Shown here piece by piece: positions 53,784-61,444 of a stretch of 64,000 nt of DNA (its first letter is position 1; every line of letters begins with the position of its first letter). This stretch comes from CAZLMW01 sp964560875 (lineage in GTDB: Bacteria; Myxococcota_A; UBA9042). Under the pieces are notes generated by a model. That model had not been told where the DNA came from. It was given only the letters and a program-made list of their open reading frames with translations, and did not search any database. Location of the stretch: contig CAZLMW010000020.1 of assembly GCA_964560875.1 (NCBI GenBank), positions 17,780 to 81,779 of the forward strand. Direction: 5' to 3'. The position numbers and the translations under genes were made by a program.

Positions 53784-56732
53784 TCAATACACCACGAGCC
53801 GGTAGGGTTGAACCGTCTTCGTGTCGGTCGCCGCGAGCACGAGCACGATATCGGTGCGATCCTCCACCGTTGGCCAACGCACAGAGGCACAACGAACGTC
53901 CTTGGGGGTCGACTTGGCCTCCGCGATCTTGACGAGGCCCCCGCCCTCCCCGCGACGCCACACCTGCAGCACGATCTTGCCCGTGCACGAGAAGCCGGCG
54001 CCAGCGAACGCGTCGACCTTGATGTGCTCGCCGTCACCAACGAGGCGGTAGCGATGTCGGCCGCCCCAGAAGAGGTGGTTGCCCTTGATGGCGTCGCCGA
54101 GGACGAGACTGCGGTTCGCGCTCGGGGCCTGGATTCCGCGGCCGAGCTTCCGATAGAGCCGCCAGAAATCGATCGTTTGATCAGTTAGCGCGCCGTTCTT
54201 TGGATGCTTGCGGGAGGCAGCGTATGCCTTGGCGATGTCATCATCCTCGTCCCACACATCCCGCTTCCCGGCGCCCTGCCCGGCTTTTCCACACGCGCCG
54301 CGGCACATGCTGTCGATGGACGTGTTGGTCGCGTTGAGCCAGATTTTGTCGAATCCGGCCTTGTCGAACACCGCCTTGTCCAACCCGGTGTCATCGAACC
54401 GAGCCCGATACGCCGCGCCGAAGAGATGTGCGGTCACGAGCGCGGTGGCAGCGCGGTGTTCGTTTCGTAGCACAGGCCAAATGCGATCCAGCGCGCCGTC
54501 GAACGGATCGGCTGGCCTGCGACCGGACCAGAGCTGCCAGACCAGCGTCGCGACGGACCTCTCGTGGTAGATACCAGCCGGGTTGGCCGAAAACGACGGC
54601 TTGGCGACGTCATGCCAGGTCCCGCTGCCCTGCCCCGGCCCGCTTGAATGCCGGTCGATCGGGTCCCGCGTCGCGATGGCGGCGAACGCGTCTGCGAACC
54701 CTTCGGACCATGCAAGGGTTGGATCGAGCACGTTCTTGCTGCTGTGGCTGCCTCCCGGTGAGTCGTTGCGGGCGTGCATGCGCTCGATGAAATGGCCGAG
54801 CTCATGCAGCACGACGTGGGTGTCGTACTCGTCGGTGTCCACGTCTTCCTTGCCGCGCAGGTAAATGGTCGGTTCGGCGACGCCGTCTGGGTGTTCCATG
54901 ATGTAGTGCGCGTTGCCGATCTTTCCGGCGTTCTTGGCCCCGGCGACGCCGACATTATCCACGCTCCAGCCAAAACGGAGCCGCCCGAACCGCAGGTCTG
55001 GAGCCGCCTCGCACACCGTATCGAGTCCGCGCATGGCGTCATCGAGAATCGCGAACGGGGCCCCGTGCCTCAGCTCGTAGGAGCTGCTCCCGTATTCGGT
55101 CTTGGCGTGGATGACGACGTTGTTGCTGCCGCCCTTCATCGCGGCGCTGTCGAGCGTGTACTGGGCGAATCCAGACGTGTTGTCCTGCACGCGCACGTGC
55201 CAATCGCCCACTTTGCATGGCGTCTTCAGCACCTCGAGGTCGCCGCGATCGACGCGACTTTCCGCCTTGATGCGCACCCGATACGGCTGGTCGGCTGGCA
55301 TCTGTAGCGAAAACGAGCCGTCGTCGGATGTCACTGTCGACGCAATCTCGCTGTCCGGCGCACTATCGAGGACCCCGACAACCACCGCGCGACGAATCGG
55401 TTGGGGTTTCGTTTTGCCGTAGAGCAGCCCAGTCGTTTTTCCCGCTGTCGTCGTTCCCGAAGTTCCGGCCCCGTCGCCCCCGTCCACGGGCACCCGGTCG
55501 TATACGGCTTTGCCCGAGACCTTCACGCTGCCGCCGTTTTTGGCGAGGAACACGCTGATGTCGGTCGACGCCTTGTCCGCCCAGATGCGCAACGGGAGCG
55601 CCGCGGAAGGAAAAAGGAACGATGCAGGGGACTTCAAGACCATCGTGTAATGATCGACTGCGCCCGCGGGCAGCGGTGGTCGCGTCACCTGTGCAAACGG
55701 GGTCGTCGCGTCCTTGTGGGCCATCAAAGCCGTGTCGACGCGCTGCGGATGCGACTTTGTGCCGTCGTTGCGCACCGTGACCTGGACGGAGACAGAGCCT
55801 TTACCGCTCGAATCCAACACACTCGCGGAATGACGCGCCGTGATGGAGAGCTCTGACCGCTTTGGAATCGATATCTTACGTACAAAATCATTATTGTTTT
55901 CATTGGATTCATGGATCTCGTCGCGGCGGTCGAGAAGCACCCCGACATAGCGCGCTCCGCCCCACTTCGCGGCCACGGGAACCTTCAACTTCACGAGCCC
56001 ATGCTCGGCGTGTGGCTTGAGCGGCGTCTTGGTCTTGTACCCGGCCAACATCGCGTCGCCGCGGTCGACCACCTGGTCGTCGGAGATGTAGACGCCATAG
56101 CGCAGCGCCGTTGGTGTCGGGCCGCCGTCGTTTTCGATGCCCAAAACCACCTCGATGTGGGATTGGTCGGCCGTTGGCTTGACCTTCAGGACCCCCACTT
56201 TCACGTCCGGGGGCTCCTGGCCGACGACTTCGATGAGCGCGGCCGCATTCGGGTTGTCCCAGCTGCCGCCGCTCTTGCCGCCCACGACGTATTCGACGGT
56301 CGCTTGCCCGATGGCGTCCGGCGCTCGCACCTTCAAGACGGTCGGCGATTCGACCGCGTACCCAGCCAGCGCGGGGCGTTTGAGTTCGGCAATCGGGCCG
56401 ACATGCGAACCGATTCGGGCGCGCACCTGGTCGACACGTCCCTTCGTCGCGACACCCACATCGTTGCGTGCTGCGATCGTGACAGTGAGGAGCTCGCCGG
56501 ACTTCACAGCGCCTTCCAAGATGCGCAATCCGTGAGCCGACAACGTCCCATCGACCGGGCGGGATCCTGTTCCGGCATCCGTTCCCGTGCCGGCGTCCGT
56601 GCCTTGACCTGTCGGTGCATCGACCCCTGAAGCGGCGTCTCGCACAGCGGCAGGAGCATCCGCGCTCGTGCCGTCATCGGCGCATCCTGTGGCCAACATC
56701 GCGATCAGCGCCACGCCCATCGCTACCTGCAT
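53784..56732 (-). CDS. CARDB-domain lipoprotein with HExxH metallopeptidase-like domain
   Basis: A 982-residue protein from the ATG at 56732. The signal (MGVALIAMLATGC) ends in a lipobox. A linker is followed by beta domains, including a CARDB-like domain whose end reads RRDEIHESNENNN, and more immunoglobulin-like strands. About residue 640 there is a zinc motif HELGH, and 35 residues later WSEGFADAFA supplies a candidate Glu ligand, so a gluzincin-type peptidase is likely. The C-terminal part (about 850-982) is a beta domain resembling pre-peptidase C-terminal modules. A longer start at 56792 is possible but would overlap the divergent DUF819 gene at a shared CCATGG. The RCC1 gene follows without a gap. 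Confidence 0.72.
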   Translation of the reverse strand: MQVAMGVALIAMLATGCADDGTSADAPAAVRDAASGVDAPTGQGTDAGTGTDAGTGSRPVDGTLSAHGLRILEGAVKSGELLTVTIAARNDVGVATKGRVDQVRARIGSHVGPIAELKRPALAGYAVESPTVLKVRAPDAIGQATVEYVVGGKSGGSWDNPNAAALIEVVGQEPPDVKVGVLKVKPTADQSHIEVVLGIENDGGPTPTALRYGVYISDDQVVDRGDAMLAGYKTKTPLKPHAEHGLVKLKVPVAAKWGGARYVGVLLDRRDEIHESNENNNDFVRKISIPKRSELSITARHSASVLDSSGKGSVSVQVTVRNDGTKSHPQRVDTALMAHKDATTPFAQVTRPPLPAGAVDHYTMVLKSPASFLFPSAALPLRIWADKASTDISVFLAKNGGSVKVSGKAVYDRVPVDGGDGAGTSGTTTAGKTTGLLYGKTKPQPIRRAVVVGVLDSAPDSEIASTVTSDDGSFSLQMPADQPYRVRIKAESRVDRGDLEVLKTPCKVGDWHVRVQDNTSGFAQYTLDSAAMKGGSNNVVIHAKTEYGSSSYELRHGAPFAILDDAMRGLDTVCEAAPDLRFGRLRFGWSVDNVGVAGAKNAGKIGNAHYIMEHPDGVAEPTIYLRGKEDVDTDEYDTHVVLHELGHFIERMHARNDSPGGSHSSKNVLDPTLAWSEGFADAFAAIATRDPIDRHSSGPGQGSGTWHDVAKPSFSANPAGIYHERSVATLVWQLWSGRRPADPFDGALDRIWPVLRNEHRAATALVTAHLFGAAYRARFDDTGLDKAVFDKAGFDKIWLNATNTSIDSMCRGACGKAGQGAGKRDVWDEDDDIAKAYAASRKHPKNGALTDQTIDFWRLYRKLGRGIQAPSANRSLVLGDAIKGNHLFWGGRHRYRLVGDGEHIKVDAFAGAGFSCTGKIVLQVWRRGEGGGLVKIAEAKSTPKDVRCASVRWPTVEDRTDIVLVLAATDTKTVQPYRLVVY

Positions 56733-56790
56733 CGGTCGACCCCAAACGAGGAGTTGCCGCCCGGTCGTCGACCGTGCAGGGTGGCCTGCC

Positions 56791-57960
56791 ATGGACGCGC
56801 TCATCACCGACTCAGCAGGCATCCTCTTCGTCCTCGGCGGCAACGCGGGGCTGTGGTTCTGGCTTGAGAAAAGAACCCGCGCGCGCATCTTCAATTTCTT
56901 CCCGCCGCTCATCTTCATCTACCTGCTGCCCGCTGTTTTCAGCAACACCGGCGTCCTGCCTCACAAGGCGGAAACGTACGACTGGATGGGCCGCTACCTG
57001 CTGCCGATGTTCCTCGTCCTGCTCTTGCTGGACGTTGACGTTCGGGCCGCCATCCGCGTGATGGGGCGCGGCGTATTGGTGATGCTTGCCGGAACGCTCG
57101 GCGTCGTCGTGGGCGCGCCGATCGCTTACCTGGCGGTCGGTCGATGGCTGCATGCAGACGCGTGGAAGGGGTATGGCGCCCTCGCAGGGTCCTGGATCGG
57201 CGGAACGGGCAACATGGCGGCCGTGGCGGAGGGGCTGCAAACACCGCCCGACGCATTCGGCCTGGCGATCATCGCTGACCACGCCGTGTACCTCGTTTGG
57301 TTGCCGATCCTGCTGTTGTCCAAGACGCTCGCCGACCGCTTCCACACGTTCACAGGGGTCGACCAGGGCCGTCTCACCGCGATGAAAGCTGCGGCCGACG
57401 CGCTCCACCACGACAAGGGCCGCCCCGAAATGCGGCATGTCCTCTACCTGATCGGAATCGCGGCCGGCGCAACGTGGGTCGCAGGGTCATTGGCGCCGCA
57501 CATGCCGGTCGTCAAACCCGTGCTCGGGGAGTCCACGTGGCGCGTCTTGATGGTCACGACGATGGGGCTTGGGCTGTCGTTCTCGCCGGCTCGCAAGATC
57601 CCTGGCTCGGACATCCTCGCGATGGCCCTCGTGTACCTGTTCGTTGCGCGGATGGGCGCCAAGGCGTCGGTTGACGGGCTGGCCGGACAAGCGCTGCCGT
57701 TCGTGGCGGGCGCTTACCTCTGGATTTGCATCCATGGACTGTTCCTTCTCGCAGCCGCCAAGATCCTTCGCGTCGACGTGCACACGGCAGCCATCTCCAG
57801 CGCGGCGAACATCGGTGGCGCCGCATCCGCGCCGATCGTGGCTGCCTATCACGACGAACGCCTTGTGCCGGTCAGCATCCTGATGGCCCTCATCGGCTAC
57901 GCGGTCGGAAACTATGCTGCCTTTGGTGCCGCGTGGTTGTGCCAATTGGTAGCGGTCTGA
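56791..57960 (+). CDS. DUF819-family integral membrane protein
   Basis: A 389-residue polytopic protein with about ten hydrophobic segments, for example FPPLIFIYLLPAVF, YLLPMFLVLLLL and YAVGNYAAFGAAWL. Two family-typical Gly/Asn motifs lie in predicted re-entrant regions: GSWIGGTGNMAAVAEG and AANIGGAASAPIVAAYHD, probably a duplicated half. These resemble transporter cores, and the family is thought to be a secondary transporter, but the substrate is unknown. The start is the ATG at 56791, separated by 58 bases from the divergent metallopeptidase start at 56732; earlier in-frame ATGs would run into that gene's signal region. Confidence 0.85.
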   Translation: MDALITDSAGILFVLGGNAGLWFWLEKRTRARIFNFFPPLIFIYLLPAVFSNTGVLPHKAETYDWMGRYLLPMFLVLLLLDVDVRAAIRVMGRGVLVMLAGTLGVVVGAPIAYLAVGRWLHADAWKGYGALAGSWIGGTGNMAAVAEGLQTPPDAFGLAIIADHAVYLVWLPILLLSKTLADRFHTFTGVDQGRLTAMKAAADALHHDKGRPEMRHVLYLIGIAAGATWVAGSLAPHMPVVKPVLGESTWRVLMVTTMGLGLSFSPARKIPGSDILAMALVYLFVARMGAKASVDGLAGQALPFVAGAYLWICIHGLFLLAAAKILRVDVHTAAISSAANIGGAASAPIVAAYHDERLVPVSILMALIGYAVGNYAAFGAAWLCQLVAV

Positions 57961-58041
57961 CGTCCCGGCGTCTGCTACAGTTCCGGCGTCGTCGCCGGCC
58001 GCGGTCTGTCCTCTGCGCCCGGCGCTGACATCGGGGGACAG

Positions 58042-60381
58042 ATGAAAGCCAGTTTCTCGCCCGGTCGAGGTGGCCGGGCGCTTGCGCTTGTAGCCGCCGC
58101 AATGATGTTCGCGGCGTGCGGAACGACAAACGACGACGGTGGCGACAAGACGCCGCCAGCCGACGCGGGCACAGTCGACCAATCTTCCAGCAACAACGCC
58201 TGCACGACAGACTCGGATTGCGCGGCGCAGTTTCCCGATCTCGGCGCCTGCCAGGTCGCGACCTGCGATACCAGCACAGGCTCATGCAGCGCGAGCGCCG
58301 GTCCCGACGGCAAGGCCTGCTCGGCCGCCAAGTGCGCTGGCAAACCGGCCCAGGCGTCGTTCGTCGGCGCCGGCAGCTGCAAAGCCGGTCAGTGCGATGT
58401 CCCTGCCGCAAAACTGTGCGACGGAGGCGGCGCTTGCCTCATCGCGAGCTGCGATCCGGCAACGGGTTGTGAACAGAAGTCCAAACCCGACGGTGGCACC
58501 TGCGATGACGGCGACGCGTGCACGGTTGGTGACAAGTGCAACAGCGGCTTTTGCGCGGCGACCAAGAAAAGCTGCGACGACAACAACCCCTGCACCCAGG
58601 ACACCTGCGCGGCGGGGGCCTGCAACAACACACCGACCGCCGGTGCTCCCTGCGACGATGGCGACGCGTGCACGGTCCAAGACACCTGCAAAGCCGGCAA
58701 GTGCGCGGCGGGACCCGCCAAGGAATGCGGCAAGGCGACCGCGTGCACGGGACCGGTGTGCGACGCCAAGACCGGCGCGTGCTCGATGACCAACAAGAAA
58801 GACGGGACCGCGTGCGACGACGGCGACAAGTGCACCGCGAAGGACGGCTGCATGGCCGGCAAGTGCGCTTCGTCTCAAAAGGCCAGTTGTGACGATAAAA
58901 ACCCGTGCACGAGCGACACCTGCGACCCCAAAGCTGGCTGCAAACACGCCAACAACACCGACAAATGCGACGACGGCGACGCATGCACCGCTGGGGAAAT
59001 GTGCAAGGCCGGCAAGTGCGGCGGCGGCACCGTGACATGCGCCTGCAAGACCGATGCGGACTGCAACAAGACCGCTGGCAACCTCTGCGCGGCTGTCTAC
59101 ATGTGTGACAAGTCGACCGCGAAGTGGGCCTGCAAGGTGAAGACGCCGGCCAAGACGTGCGCGAATTCGACCGACCCGTGCGGTATCAACGCCTGCGACG
59201 GCAAGACCGGCAAGTGCGCGATCTCCGCGGTCAAAGACGGCAAGCCTTGCGACGACAAGAACGCCTGCACGACCGCCGACATGTGCAAGGCTAGCGGCGG
59301 CAAACCCGGTTGCTCCGGCGTCGCCAAACCGGCGTCGGCATGCGACGACAACAACGTGTGCACGACCGACAGCTGCGATCCCAAATCCGGCTGCACACAC
59401 GCCAACAACACCGCCAAATGCGACGCCGACGGCTCTGTCTGCACAGTCAGTGACGCTTGCGCCGCGGGCACATGCACCAAGGGCAAAGCGCTTAAATGCG
59501 CCGCCGGGTCGGCGTGCCAGGTGGTTTCCTGCGACCCGAAGACGGGCTGTCAGACCAAGCCGAAAAACGGCGGGGGCTGCGATGACGGCAGCAAGTGCAC
59601 CGTCAAGGACGTCTGCCAATCGGGCGCGTGCAAGGGCAGCGCCAACGTCTCGTGCGACGACAAGAACGCGTGCACCGTCGACAAGTGCGATCCCAAGGCG
59701 GGCTGTCAGCACGACGCCAAGGCCGCCAACACGGTTGGGTGCACCGACGGCGATGCTTGCACCACATCCGACGCGTGCCAGGCTGGCAAGTGCACAGGCG
59801 GCAGCAAGAAGGTGTGCACCGACGGCAAGAAATGCACCAAGGACGCGTGCGACGCCAAGGTCGGCTGCACCTTCAAACCGATCGCGGGCTGCGACACGTG
59901 CAACGGCGATCCCTACTGCAAGGGCGGCCCGATGCCGACGTGGCAACTGAAGGACTTCAACCCGACGTCGCCGTGGAAAAACCAGACCTACGGGCTGACC
60001 AAGTTCAAGGGCACACCGACCGTCTTATTCATGCTGCATGGGTACTGAAGCTCGTGCGCTGCTCAGGTCGAGCAGCTCGAAAAGATGCGCAAAGAGTTCA
60101 AATCCACCGGCAAAAAAGCCCAGTTCGTCATCCTCAACAGCCGCCACTACCTCAATTCGGTGCACAACCAGACCAAGCGCTGCGACATCCCGGTGATGCA
60201 GGATACGGCGTCCGTCAACGCGTGGGACGCGATGAAGGGCGGCAAAGAGTACTACTACGTCTACGACAAGACCGGCGCCTTGCACGCGTTCTTCAAGCCG
60301 TGGGGCAACCCGAGCCTCAACCTCGGCTTTGGCAGCGGCGGCTACAGCAAGCTGAAGTCGATTCTGTTGGGCCTGCAATAG
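58042..60381 (+). CDS. Selenoprotein candidate: Cys-repeat lipoprotein with C-terminal SelenoP-like UxxC redox domain (TGA at 60046-60048 read as Sec)
   Basis: Read through the in-frame TGA, this is a 779-residue protein with Sec669. The signal (LALVAAAMMFAAC) suggests lipidation. CTDC repeats (CDDGDACTxxxxC) run to about 625. From about 630 a redoxin-like domain begins (PTWQLKDFNP, KFKGTPTVLFML), followed by HGY-Sec-SSC: UxxC at the CxxC position of a thioredoxin fold. After TGA the same frame stays open for 110 codons with normal codon use and continues the fold (KAQFVILNS, CDIPVMQDT, AWDAMKGGKEYYYVYDKTG). This matches the neighbouring 60471-61409 gene and, from memory, the N-terminal domain of animal selenoprotein P. 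A SECIS-like hairpin follows. GGGGGA precedes the ATG. If Sec is not inserted, a 668-residue protein lacking the redox domain results. Confidence 0.8.
60049..60079 (+). promoter_or_regulatory. Bacterial SECIS-like hairpin directly after TGA 60046-60048
   Basis: A perfect seven-base-pair stem, GCTGCTC (60058-60064) with GAGCAGC (60070-60076), is closed by the five-base loop AGGTC. The two loop G residues are 18 and 19 bases after the TGA. In the E. coli fdhF SECIS, as I recall it, the apical loop AGGUCU places its GG about 19-20 bases after UGA. Loop sequence and spacing therefore agree with a SelB-recognised element, inside the coding sequence as expected in bacteria. Confidence 0.7.
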
Positions 60382-60470
60382 CGGGCGCGCCGCGGAGGCG
60401 ACGCTTTTCGGCGGCCGGGGCTTGCGGAAAACGCGGACTTTGTGTCTCGCAGACTGCGGTAAGTGTCCGA

Positions 60471-61409
60471 CTACTTGATCGTCTTGAGCAGCTTGAACAG
60501 CGCGTCGTAGCTCGTCTTTGTGGTCAAGACAGTGTCCATCGGTCCGCCAGAAATCGGTAGGTAATGCACGAGCTTGCCGGCCGAATCGTAAACGTAGAAA
60601 TCATCTTTCTGACCGCCCATCTCCTGCCACGCCTTGATCTTGTCGGTGTCCTGCAGGATCGGCAACGTGCACTTGTCGATGAAGTTCTTGACGTCCAGCA
60701 CCGCGCTGGATGCGTTGATGATGACGATGTCGAGCTTCTTGCCGGCCTTGGTGAGGTCGTTGTGGAGTTGTTGAAGTTTCCCAGCCTGGGACTGACAGAA
60801 GCTTCACCAGGCCGCTAATAAGGCCACCATCGTTGGCGTGCCCTTGTACATCTGCAGGCCGATGACCTTGGTGTATCCCTTGGCCTTGGGATGCACTTGT
60901 GCGGCTTTGAACGTCGGCAACGCCGCGCCCGGACAGGTCGTGGGATGGGTGCACTTGGTCCCGGCGTCGGCCGTGTCGACTGCAGACGCGTCGGCCGATG
61001 CCGTGGTGTCGTCAATCGCGGCATCGGCGGTGTTGCCTCCGTCGACTGGGCTGCCCGCGTCGACTGGGCTGCCCGCGTCCGTGGATGAGCTGGAATCGGT
61101 GCTGGTTGCGTCTGCGCCTGTCGTGGCGTCACCCACGACCGTTGTATCTGCAGAGCTTGCGTCAGCGGGTGCGGCGCTGTCCGTCGCTTGCGTGCCCGCG
61201 TCTTGGTTGGTCACGGTTGCGGCGTCGACGCCCGCCTCGACAACGCCCGCGTCTGTTTCTGTACCGGAACCCGCGTCGGCCGAATCGGCGTCAGCGACTG
61301 CGTTGGAGTCGGCCGCGTTCGTCGATTCCACCGGCGTCGTGCGGTGCGGGCTGACACACGCGGTTGCGAAAAAGAGCGTCGCGCTCAAAATGAGATACCT
61401 GCTGTGCAT
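60471..61409 (-). CDS. Selenoprotein candidate: lipoprotein with SelenoP-like UxxC redox domain (TGA at 60806-60804 read as Sec)
   Basis: Read through one in-frame TGA this is a 312-residue protein with Sec202. The N-terminus (LILSATLFFATAC) is a likely lipoprotein signal. It is followed by about 120 residues of Asp/Ala/Thr/Ser linker, then CTHPTTCPG and the redox domain: MYKGTPTMVALLAAW, Sec, SFC. The frame continues open past TGA (AGKLQQLHNDLTKAG, LDIVIINA, CTLPILQDT, KIKAWQEMGGQKDDFYVYD) to a TAG-independent natural stop at 60471. The block VALL-x3-U-xx-C, the IPxxQ segment and KDDFxxYDxxGxLVxxL closely follow animal selenoprotein P. It is convergent with the 58042 gene, with 89 bases between stops. 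Without Sec insertion the product would lose the entire fold after its first strand. Confidence 0.82.
60773..60803 (-). promoter_or_regulatory. Bacterial SECIS-like hairpin directly after TGA 60806-60804 (minus strand)
   Basis: On the coding strand, CCC (60790-60788) pairs with GGG (60782-60780) around the loop AGGCT. The stem can extend to UCCC/GGGA, and AGU with ACU beyond a two-base AA bulge. The loop GG lies 18 and 19 bases after TGA, exactly as in the neighbouring selenoprotein gene. The stem is shorter than in that gene, so confidence is lower, but the shared AGG loop at identical distance in two diverged genes is notable. Confidence 0.6.
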
Positions 61410-61444
61410 TGGCGCTCCCCCGGCAGCCGCCTAGACTAGCCAGC

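Noticed and set aside
58282..59946. A minus-strand reading of 554 codons over the first selenoprotein gene
   Set aside because: Antisense of the Cys repeats, composition typical of a shadow frame.
60085..60381. A separate 98-residue hypothetical gene starting at an ATG after the TGA
   Set aside because: It is in frame with the upstream gene, has no ribosome site of its own, lacks the first strand and Cys/Sec of its fold, and is homologous to the post-TGA part of the neighbouring gene; readthrough as Sec explains it better.
60471..60701. A separate 76-residue hypothetical gene on the minus strand starting with GTG
   Set aside because: In frame with 60804-61409 and open all the way to the TGA; it is the C-terminal half of the UxxC domain.
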